From: Gemmatimonadales bacterium
GTDB lineage: Bacteria; Gemmatimonadota; Gemmatimonadetes; Gemmatimonadales; GWC2-71-9
Assembly (NCBI GenBank): GCA_025929805.1
Contig: JAICPP010000166.1
Location: forward strand, 1 to 7,358
DNA: 7,358 nt
Reading direction: 5' to 3'
The notes below the pieces were generated by a model that searched no databases, had not been told where the DNA came from, and saw only the letters and a list, made by a program, of their open reading frames with translations. The number at the start of each line of letters is the position of its first letter. Positions within the stretch are counted from its first letter, which is position 1. The position numbers were made by a program, and so were the translations under genes. This document shows, in pieces, positions 1-5,594 of the stretch.

Positions 1-1957
1 CGGTTCCGCTGGCATTGAGACACCATTCCCGGACATTCCCGCCCATGTCGTAGCTGCCAAAGGCACTGATCGCTCGGCCGGTACCCACTGGCCACGTACT
101 CTGTCCGGAGAAGTTGCTGAGGGGGACAATCACGGAGCTATTCATGACGCTGGCGGCGTGATTCCAATGCGCCACGGTGGCAATGTCCTTGCCGGCGAAC
201 TTGGCGAATGCCAACGCCTCGTACCAGCTCACCCCGCCGACCGGGTGATCGTCCTGCCCGCGGGGATATTCTCCGGCCTCCCAGGTAGAAGGTCCTGGCC
301 GCCCGGTGCGATCGGTCATTAGTGACATGGCCTGCTTCCAGGAGATCTCCCTTCCGCCGTCGATGAAGGGATGCTCCCAGAGCTCCCGGCGCCTGTAGCC
401 GCCGGCGTCCACGAAGCGCTTGAATTCCCGATTGCTGATCTCGTATCGATCCATGAGATAATCGCCGAGCCGGATCGGCTCGACGTGCTCGAACCCGGGG
501 AAGCGGACGTTGAGCAATCCCCCGGCAACTCGGACCATCTCGGGCGGGATGGCGCCGTCCCGATCCAGCTTGATCACCGAGTCGCGGAAGGAAAGTCCCA
601 CCAGTTCGAGTGTCCGGTATCCCGGTGTCTCGATGCGAAGCCGGTTGGTGTTGAGGAACGGCCCGCCACCGGCGAGCGCAAGGACCACGCTGTCGAGCGG
701 TGTGCGTCCGAGCAGGGTCCAGGTTGAATCCGGAGCCTCGTACGCCTTGCGCCAGACCTTTGCTCCGGGAGGATCGGTCCGAACACTCACCACCCGGACG
801 AACTTGTGCCGAAGAGCCCTGAAGAGAGAATCATCCGGCAGTATTGCCGCAACGCGCCGGGCCAGAATGTACGCCGGCTCCCAATTGCCGGACTCCGCCA
901 ATGACAGGAGCTGCGGAATTGCCTGTTCCCGGGCCCAGCGCCGGTCGCGCAGGCGTTGTCCCGGACCAAACCAGAAGGCAGCCCCGAGGCCGGCGGTAAG
1001 CAGCAGCGCACCAAGGATCAGCACCCGGCGGTTTCGGCGGCTCCGGCCGACGGACTGGACCGCGACCGTCGCAGTCATGCCGCTACCTGGAGTCGTGAAC
1101 GCCTCCAGACGGCCCCACAGCTCTTCGGCCGATTGCCAGCGCCGCTCCGGGTCCTTCTCCAGGCAACGCATCACCGTGGCGACGAGCTCGGGCGACAGAT
1201 CGGAGCGGAGCTCGGCCAGCGGTTTGGGCGCACGGGTGACCTGGGAGACGAGAATTGCCTGAGGAGTCGTTCCCGTGAACGGCGGCTGCCCGCCGAGCAT
1301 CTCGTACGCCACCACACCGACCGCGTAGATGTCGGCGCGGGCATCCACCGAGGCCTGACCGGCTGCTTGTTCGGGAGACATGTACGCCGGTGTCCCGATC
1401 GCGAGACCAATCGCGGTGAGTGTCCCGCTGTCTGTTTCCTGACTCGCGGCCAGGGCCTTGGCGACGCCGAAGTCCATGACCAGCGCGTGACGGCCGGTCA
1501 GCATGATGTTCTCGGGCTTGATGTCTCGGTGTACGATGCCATGCTGGTGGGCGTGAACCAACGCGTCCAGGACGTCCTGGAGAACACGGACCGTGTCCTC
1601 AGCCGAGAGCCGGCCCTTGCGGGTCAGCCGCTCCCGGAGTGTCTCCCCCTCGACATAGGGCATGACGTAGTACAGTGACCGGGGCCCATTGTCGGACTGG
1701 CTGGGACTCTCACCGGAATCGATCAGGGTCAGGATATGCGGGTGTTGGAGGTGGGCGGCGATGCGGATCTCGCGAAGGAAGCGATCGCCCCCCAGGGCTT
1801 CGGCCAGCTCGGGCTTGATGACCTTGATAGCGACCTGGCGATCGTGTTTGAGATCATGCGCCAGCCAGACGGTCGCCATGCCACCGCGGCCGAGCTCACG
1901 CTCGAGTCGGTAATGGCTGGGCAAAGCAGCCTGAAGGCGACTCACCACATCGGTCAA
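1..1957 (-). CDS. Membrane Ser/Thr protein kinase with PEGA-like and FGE/SUMF1-type domains (3' end off window)
   Basis: A frame of 652 codons stays open to the left edge, so the C-terminus is missing. Residues 15-285 form a Hanks-type kinase predicted to phosphorylate proteins on Ser/Thr. They show a glycine loop ELGRGGMATV (21-30), ATP-binding Lys45 in VAIKV, HRDIKPEN (143-150; catalytic Asp145), DFG (162-164) and GTPAYMSPEQ (189-198). All key residues are present, so it should be active. A basic stretch precedes one membrane helix near 312-332. A PEGA-like extracytoplasmic domain (about 386-455, with DPPGAKV and LGRTPL) follows. From about 473 there is a formylglycine-generating-enzyme/SUMF1-type fold, with HPVGGVSWYEA and YDMGGNVREWC (636-646). 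The catalytic Cys pair of true FGEs would lie beyond the window, so enzymatic activity of this domain cannot be judged. The start is uncertain: TTG at 1957 gives MTDVVSRLQ, with GTG at 1948 or 1945 as alternatives. No clear ribosome site or in-frame ATG is seen. An in-frame TAG upstream, near 2055, limits the frame. Confidence 0.93.
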   Translation of the reverse strand, partial: MTDVVSRLQAALPSHYRLERELGRGGMATVWLAHDLKHDRQVAIKVIKPELAEALGGDRFLREIRIAAHLQHPHILTLIDSGESPSQSDNGPRSLYYVMPYVEGETLRERLTRKGRLSAEDTVRVLQDVLDALVHAHQHGIVHRDIKPENIMLTGRHALVMDFGVAKALAASQETDSGTLTAIGLAIGTPAYMSPEQAAGQASVDARADIYAVGVVAYEMLGGQPPFTGTTPQAILVSQVTRAPKPLAELRSDLSPELVATVMRCLEKDPERRWQSAEELWGRLEAFTTPGSGMTATVAVQSVGRSRRNRRVLILGALLLTAGLGAAFWFGPGQRLRDRRWAREQAIPQLLSLAESGNWEPAYILARRVAAILPDDSLFRALRHKFVRVVSVRTDPPGAKVWRKAYEAPDSTWTLLGRTPLDSVVLALAGGGPFLNTNRLRIETPGYRTLELVGLSFRDSVIKLDRDGAIPPEMVRVAGGLLNVRFPGFEHVEPIRLGDYLMDRYEISNREFKRFVDAGGYRRRELWEHPFIDGGREISWKQAMSLMTDRTGRPGPSTWEAGEYPRGQDDHPVGGVSWYEALAFAKFAGKDIATVAHWNHAASVMNSSVIVPLSNFSGQSTWPVGTGRAISAFGSYDMGGNVREWCLNASGT

Positions 1958-2010
1958 AAGGAATCCGCGGCAGGAACATTTGTACGTTACATCAAGCGGG
2001 TACGAGCCAG

Positions 2011-2037
2011 AAGGGCCACCCTCATTGGGTGGCCCTT
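2011..2037 (-). terminator. Hairpin terminator after the protease gene
   Basis: Two 11-base arms (2011-2021 and 2027-2037, AAGGGCCACCC and its exact complement) flank a 5-base loop. The hairpin starts 25 bases past the protease stop and lies ahead of the kinase start, with both genes on the minus strand. The minus-strand flank after the stem (CTGGCTCG) has no run of T, so it is not a textbook intrinsic terminator. It may be bidirectional or may stabilise the 3' end of the protease mRNA. It implies that the kinase has its own promoter somewhere in about 1960-2010, but I could not identify one. Confidence 0.7.
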
Positions 2038-2062
2038 GGATCCAGAAGCAAGCCTATCCAGC

Positions 2063-3241
2063 TCAATAATTCGAGTACAGCAGATGGTTGTTGGCCGTCT
2101 TGGAGCTCTTCACAATCGCCTTGCTGCTGTTGGCGAACAGCGCATTTCGGACGGCCTCCGCGCTGGAGGCGGGATTGCTCTGGAGGTAGAGCGCCGCGAC
2201 CCCGGCGGTGTGAGGAGTCGCCATTGAGGTGCCGCTGATAGTATTGGTGGCCGAGTTGCTGGTGTACCACGCAGAGGTGATGCCTACTCCCGGCGCGAAC
2301 CAGTCGATGCAGTTGCCATAGTTCGACCATGAGGCCTTGGTGTCGGTACTGTTGGTGGCGCCGATGGTCATTGCCTCGGCGACCCGCGCGGGCGAGTACT
2401 TACAGGCATCCTGCGCGCGGCCGCCCGCGTTGCCGTTACCGGCAGCGATGGCGGTGGCAACACCGTCGGTGATCATCCGCCTCACTGCGGCGTCCACCGA
2501 GCTGTTGGCTCCGCCGCCCAGCGACAGGTTGGCGACTGCCGGCGTACCCGGTGCATGATTTCCGGTAACCCAGTCGATTCCGGCGATGACGCCGCTCCAG
2601 GTCCCCGAGCCGCTGCAATTGAGCACCCTTACGCCCACGAGTGTCACACCCTTGGCGAGTCCGTAGGTGGACCCGCCCACCGTCCCAGCAACGTGGGTAC
2701 CGTGGCCGTTGCAATCATCGGCGCTCCCGCCGTCCACGGCATCGTAGCCGGTCACCGCGCGGCTGCCGAATTCGGCGTGGGCGAATCGAATGCCGGTATC
2801 GATGATGTAGGCGCGCACGCCGGCCCCGGTGTTGTTATAGGTGTAGCTGGTGCTCAACGGCAGCGCGCGCTGGTCTACCCGATCCAGTCCCCAGGTGGCA
2901 TTCGTCTGCGTCGCTACGATAGTGGCAATTCCATCCGGCTCGACCCGGACTACCCGATTATCCCGGAGCAGACCTTGACGGGCCGCGTCGGAAATGAAGC
3001 CGGCGAACCCGGTCAGGGCGTGGGTGTACACGTAATCCGGCCGGACCCCGTGTTCCCGGGCTACGACGGATGGATTGGTTCGCTCTCGCAGGGTGATGAT
3101 GAAGCGTCCCGCAACATCCGGCCGGGCCGACGCTGACGAGAGATTGGGCTCGGTTTCGGTATCGACCGAGGTGGGGGAATCACTGCAGGCGACCAGGGCG
3201 AGGGCCATAAGAAGGCCCACGGCCATGAGGTTCCTTTGCAT
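2063..3241 (-). CDS. Aqualysin-I-type subtilisin protease (S8, proteinase K group), lipoprotein precursor
   Basis: 392 residues. The N-terminus is a lipoprotein signal (hydrophobic 5-18, lipobox LVAC, Cys19), which suggests export by Sec and lipid anchoring. Residues 45-108 resemble the inhibitor I9 propeptide (GRFIITLRER, followed by HALTGFAG). The mature enzyme probably starts at Ala110, because ATQ..WGLDRVDQ matches the known N-terminus of aqualysin I, and would be about 283 residues. Catalytic residues are Asp148 (IIDTG), His180 (NGHGTHVAGT) and Ser339 (GTSMATP), with Asn269 (AAGNGN) for the oxyanion hole. Cys177/Cys209 and Cys280/Cys311 have the same spacings, 32 and 31, as the two aqualysin I disulfides. 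No C-terminal domain follows the catalytic core. If the propeptide is removed at Ala110 the protease leaves its lipid anchor, so it may be released outside the membrane. TTGGAG lies 8 bases before the ATG. The gene ends in TGA and is followed by a hairpin. Confidence 0.96.
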   Translation of the reverse strand: MQRNLMAVGLLMALALVACSDSPTSVDTETEPNLSSASARPDVAGRFIITLRERTNPSVVAREHGVRPDYVYTHALTGFAGFISDAARQGLLRDNRVVRVEPDGIATIVATQTNATWGLDRVDQRALPLSTSYTYNNTGAGVRAYIIDTGIRFAHAEFGSRAVTGYDAVDGGSADDCNGHGTHVAGTVGGSTYGLAKGVTLVGVRVLNCSGSGTWSGVIAGIDWVTGNHAPGTPAVANLSLGGGANSSVDAAVRRMITDGVATAIAAGNGNAGGRAQDACKYSPARVAEAMTIGATNSTDTKASWSNYGNCIDWFAPGVGITSAWYTSNSATNTISGTSMATPHTAGVAALYLQSNPASSAEAVRNALFANSSKAIVKSSKTANNHLLYSNY

Positions 3242-3249
3242 GGCTTAGA

Positions 3250-3255
3250 CTCCAA
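3250..3255 (-). promoter_or_regulatory. Ribosome binding site of the protease gene
   Basis: TTGGAG on the minus strand, 8 bases ahead of the ATG at 3241. It supports this start over the second Met at codon 6. Confidence 0.6.
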
Positions 3256-3402
3256 CTTCACGAGAGGGTGCTGGGGCGGCTCGCGCGACCGGGGGTGGCC
3301 GCTGCGTCTGTCTCTGAAAACGGCCGACGAATGTAGCACGCGGTACCGGCAGGCGGTAGGGGGTAGGGGTACGTTCGACCTGATGACCGAGCTCGCGCTC
3401 AG

Positions 3403-4011
3403 ATGAGGCGTAAGGACTCTCACGTCCGAACCGGAGTGGCAGCGGGGCAGAGACTCCGCCCGCACACTCTCGGCGTGGATGACGCTCCCTTCGAGAAGCG
3501 CCAGGCCGGGCCCGTGCCAGTCATCGCAGTTGCGATGGAAGGGCACGCTGTAATCGAATCCGTCGCGCGGACCGAGTTCCCGGTGGATGGTGCCGAGGCC
3601 ACGGAATATCTCGCGGCCTGGATCGAGCGCCTGCGCGCGCGGCCAATGCTGCAAGCGGTCATCCTCGGCGGGATCACCATCGCCGGACTGGGCATCATCG
3701 ACGTGGCTGCGCTCGCCGAACGACTGGGAATCGCCGTGCTGGTGGTGACCCGCCGCAACCCAGCCCGATCCGAGCTGGCCGACGCACTACGAGCCGCGGG
3801 TTTGAGCGATCGGCTCAGCATCCTGGAGCGCATCCCACCGGCACATGGCTTCGGTGAAGGACTCTACCTGGCGCATGCCGGCGTGGCTCGGGTCGACGCC
3901 GAACGAATATTGCAGGCTACCTTGGGGAAGTCGCGACTGCCGGAGCCGCTCCGGGTGGCACACCTGATCGGGCAAGCGATCGTGCTGCGGGAGTCACGGG
4001 GGAGGGTGTAG
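3403..4011 (+). CDS. DUF99 family protein (endonuclease dU family)
   Basis: 202 residues, the usual size for this family and the only plus-strand gene in the window. Recognisable family features in order are the N-terminal LGVDDAPF (23-30), VPVIAVAM (38-45), a VDG..AT segment (61-67), ILGGITIAGLGIID (87-100), the strand AVLVVTRRNP (111-120) and the C-terminal block LPEPLRVAHLI (179-189) then ESRGR. DUF99 proteins are best known from archaea. They are related to endonuclease V (RNase H-like fold), and an archaeal member is reported to cut DNA at deoxyuridine, so a role in repair of deaminated bases is the family-based guess. Oddity: the usual DGIT motif reads GGIT here (Gly89), which removes a probable metal-binding acid. 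The start is fixed by an in-frame TAG at 3364 with no other start codon after it. The ribosome site is weak. It is divergent from the protease and convergent with the formate dehydrogenase cluster, so it is probably transcribed alone. Confidence 0.85.
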   Translation: MRRKDSHVRTGVAAGQRLRPHTLGVDDAPFEKRQAGPVPVIAVAMEGHAVIESVARTEFPVDGAEATEYLAAWIERLRARPMLQAVILGGITIAGLGIIDVAALAERLGIAVLVVTRRNPARSELADALRAAGLSDRLSILERIPPAHGFGEGLYLAHAGVARVDAERILQATLGKSRLPEPLRVAHLIGQAIVLRESRGRV

Positions 4012-4018
4012 GCGGGCG

Positions 4019-4050
4019 GCGGACAGCCGGACGGGCCGACGGGCGGACGG
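4019..4050. repeat. Octanucleotide tandem repeat, about 4 copies
   Basis: Three tandem octamers (CCGGACGG, GCCGACGG, GCGGACGG at 4027-4050) follow a decayed copy GCGGACAG (4019-4026). They fill most of the 51-base gap between the DUF99 stop and the stop of the convergent gene. An imperfect wide-loop stem (4024-4032 with 4068-4076) overlaps the array, but no convincing terminator is visible. Confidence 0.5.
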
Positions 4051-4062
4051 TTCCGGGCAGGG

Positions 4063-4455
4063 TTACGGTCCGGCTGCGTCTTCCGAGGGCGCGCCCTGCT
4101 CCAGCCACTGGCGAAAGACATCGGACCGCTCGGCGAGTTGCCAGTCCGCCCAGACCTCCAGCGCCATGGCCCGAGCGGGTCCACTCGCGGCGGACAGCTC
4201 GGCCTCGCTCTGGCACAGCAGCCAGCCCTCGAACTCCTCGGGATCGGGATCGTCCCGTACCGCTTCCTCCAGCAGCCGCCGCTTGATCGCGAGACCGATG
4301 GCGTCGGGCGTGGTGTCCCGCTTGCGGCGCCGACGCCTCCCATCGCTCGCCTCGATTGCGCTCAGGAGGTGAGCGCAGATGTGAGCTGGACGGAGTGCGG
4401 AGTCGCGAGTCGCGAGTCGCGAGTCGGTCAGAGTGCTTCGTGAGGCATCATTCAT
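4063..4455 (-). CDS. Hypothetical protein at the end of the formate dehydrogenase operon
   Basis: 130 residues as drawn; I do not recognise the family. The first 22 residues are largely encoded by heptanucleotide repeats (TDSRLATRDSALRP), so the true N-terminus may be a non-ATG codon further in, near HICAHLLSAIEA (residues 25-36). The ATG at 4455 has GGGAG only about 14 bases upstream. The core is compact and charged: a basic cluster GRRRRRKRDTTPDAIG (39-54), a helix-like IKRRLLEEAVRDDPDPEEFEGWLLCQ (57-82), then a predicted amphipathic helix ending in VFRQWLEQG. There is no signal peptide, membrane helix or Cys motif, so it should be cytoplasmic. It lies 54 bases after fdhE on the same strand and is probably the last gene of the same transcript. 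That placement suggests, without proving, a part in formate dehydrogenase assembly or regulation. Coding looks real because the frame is open and the composition protein-like downstream of the repeat. Confidence 0.65.
   Translation of the reverse strand: MNDASRSTLTDSRLATRDSALRPAHICAHLLSAIEASDGRRRRRKRDTTPDAIGLAIKRRLLEEAVRDDPDPEEFEGWLLCQSEAELSAASGPARAMALEVWADWQLAERSDVFRQWLEQGAPSEDAAGP
4393..4427. repeat. Heptanucleotide repeat array A (GAGTCGC type)
   Basis: Plus-strand units are GAGTGCG (4393-4399), GAGTCGC (4400-4406, 4407-4413, 4414-4420) and GAGTCGG (4421-4427). The array lies in the 5' coding part of the 130-residue protein as annotated. It has the same core as array B at 4477-4511, in the opposite orientation. 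Confidence 0.9.
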
Positions 4456-4476
4456 GGTAGTCGACCGATCTCCCGT

Positions 4477-4511
4477 GACTCATAACTCGAGACTCGTGAC
4501 TCGTGACTCTC
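4477..4511. repeat. Heptanucleotide repeat array B (GACTCGT type)
   Basis: Plus-strand units are GACTCAT (4477-4483), AACTCGA (4484-4490), GACTCGT (4491-4497 and 4498-4504) and GACTCTC (4505-4511). The last unit overlaps the fdhE stop codon (4510-4512). The GACTC cores are complementary to the GAGTC cores of array A, so a transcript could pair the two arrays across a 49-base loop that contains the ATG at 4455. Confidence 0.9.
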
Positions 4512-5391
4512 ATCTAATCCAGACCTCCAATCCAAACCCACTCCCCTCCGGCCGGCCGAACCCCCGCTCTCTTGCCACGATATCCAGCTCCACCGTTTCC
4601 AGGTCCTGGAGCAGCAGCTCGAAAGGAGGAATCGCCTGGAGGGTGGCAACCGACTTGATGTAGCCCTGGCAGCTGTCGCAGGTCTCGACCTTGTGCATCT
4701 CGCCCGGAGCCTCGAGTACCAGGGATCCCAACCGCCGGTGCTCCCGCTCGCCACAGTAGATGCACCAGAGCGACTCTACTTCCCACTCGCCGGTGCAGCG
4801 GACACAACGAAGACGGCGACTCCGGTCCAGTCCACGACGCTCAGCCAGTATCGGCCACGCGGCGCAGATGGGACAGTAGCCGTGAGCCCAGCCCGGCGTG
4901 ACTCGGCTCTGCAGCAGCCGGCCGCACTCGTGTAGTACCGGCAGAGTCACGAGATGAACGACCGAAGCCAGTGCCCCGGAATCGATGCCGGCCGGAGAGG
5001 CTATCTCGGCGATTTCCTGCTGGTCTTGTCGCACCGCCGCAGCGGTGAGCTGGACCACTTCGCTCCGGCCTGGCCGGTATCCTTCTAGTGATGCGGCTCC
5101 GGCCACTTCACCCTCGATGGCGGTGTCGATCAGGCGATTCATGAGTCGCTCGAGACGCCGCGCATCCAGCTCCAGGCCGCGCCCGTGGAGCAACGGTGCT
5201 CCCGGCGAGAGTTGCGCACCTGCGTCGTCCCCTCCAGTCAACACCACGGGAGCATCCCGGGTGGCTTCGTCCAGGGCGCGGCGGACCTGACCCAGCAGGC
5301 CGAGCCAGGCGCGCCACTCGGGGCGCTCGTGCTGGAGGCCGGCTAGTCTGGAGTCGGGGTCGGTCCGAAGACCGGCAGTGGTCCCGTGCAT
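4510..5391 (-). CDS. fdhE: Formate dehydrogenase accessory protein FdhE
   Basis: 293 residues, close to the usual FdhE length of about 300. FdhE is a cytoplasmic, rubredoxin-like metal-binding factor that interacts with the catalytic subunit of Tat-exported respiratory formate dehydrogenases and is needed for their activity. Four CxxC pairs mark the C-terminal half: C173/C176 (GYCPICAAWP), C196/C199 (RCVRC), C210/C213 (WCIYCGE) and C238/C241 (CDSCQGYIK). The spacing and the CDSC..Y.K signature are typical. The N-terminal helical part is more divergent, with RPEWRAWLGLLGQV at 23-36. Its ATG lies inside the preceding lipoprotein gene (49-base overlap). There is no obvious Shine-Dalgarno sequence and no alternative in-frame ATG, GTG or TTG near the N-terminus, so translation probably depends on coupling. 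The stop codon lies in a heptanucleotide array. Position directly after the structural genes supports the assignment. Confidence 0.95.
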   Translation of the reverse strand: MHGTTAGLRTDPDSRLAGLQHERPEWRAWLGLLGQVRRALDEATRDAPVVLTGGDDAGAQLSPGAPLLHGRGLELDARRLERLMNRLIDTAIEGEVAGAASLEGYRPGRSEVVQLTAAAVRQDQQEIAEIASPAGIDSGALASVVHLVTLPVLHECGRLLQSRVTPGWAHGYCPICAAWPILAERRGLDRSRRLRCVRCTGEWEVESLWCIYCGEREHRRLGSLVLEAPGEMHKVETCDSCQGYIKSVATLQAIPPFELLLQDLETVELDIVARERGFGRPEGSGFGLEVWIR

Positions 5392-5594
5392 TCGACTTGT
5401 TGTTCGGTGACGCAGGGTGTGTCGTGATAGGGTTGAGCTCCGGCGTGGAACTCGAGCGGCCGGCCCCAGTTCTTCACGTCGGCGCCGGCACCGCCCCCCT
5501 GTTTACGCTCGGCCTCGGGGCTGGAGCAGGCGGCGAGGAGGAGAAGGTTGAGGATCGCGGCCGGATTGCTTCGGGCCCTCGCAATGACTTTCAT
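5343..5594 (-). CDS. Small lipoprotein of the formate dehydrogenase operon
   Basis: 83 residues starting MKVIARARSN, with basic residues, a hydrophobic stretch (11-22) and the lipobox LAAC (20-23). The predicted mature protein begins at Cys23 and is about 61 residues. After a flexible Gly/charged linker it contains KNWGRPLEFH (41-50), a Cys pair C61 and C69 (TPCVTEQQVEC) and a Pro-rich tail GPTPTPD. No known family is recognised. The ATG overlaps the NrfD stop as ATGA (5591-5594), and GGGAG sits 10 bases upstream, so initiation is well supported. The same frame stays open far upstream, antisense to nothing but overlapping nrfD, so automatic callers may extend or drop it. It should be anchored in the membrane on the periplasmic side, where the dehydrogenase head is expected. 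Its last 49 bases overlap fdhE. Coding status is inferred from the signal, the ribosome site and the coupling. Confidence 0.75.
   Translation of the reverse strand: MKVIARARSNPAAILNLLLLAACSSPEAERKQGGGAGADVKNWGRPLEFHAGAQPYHDTPCVTEQQVECTGPLPVFGPTPTPD

Noticed and set aside
371..1678. Long plus-strand open frames (371-727, 510-1262, 956-1678)
   Set aside because: They lie antisense to the kinase gene, whose motifs are unmistakable. Their proteins are low-complexity Arg/Ser/Gly-rich and match nothing, as expected of GC-rich shadows.
1736..2227. Plus-strand frame across the kinase start and the hairpin
   Set aside because: It runs antisense through the kinase N-terminus, the terminator hairpin and the protease 3' end, and shows no domain or ribosome site.
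2555..3136. 193-codon plus-strand frame inside the protease
   Set aside because: It is antisense to the conserved catalytic and propeptide regions of the protease, and its Gly/Ala/Val-rich product has no motif.
3242..3402. Possible sigma-70-like promoter in the divergent spacer (TACATT on the minus strand at 3330-3335)
   Set aside because: Only 4 of 6 bases match a -10 box and no acceptable -35 box lies at the right distance, so it is not called.
3864..4343. Minus-strand frame over the DUF99 3' end and the hypothetical gene
   Set aside because: It covers two supported genes in a wrong frame and is Pro/Arg/Ser-rich.
4393..4511. CRISPR array as an explanation of the short repeats
   Set aside because: Units are 7 bases, contiguous and without spacers, and no cas gene is present.
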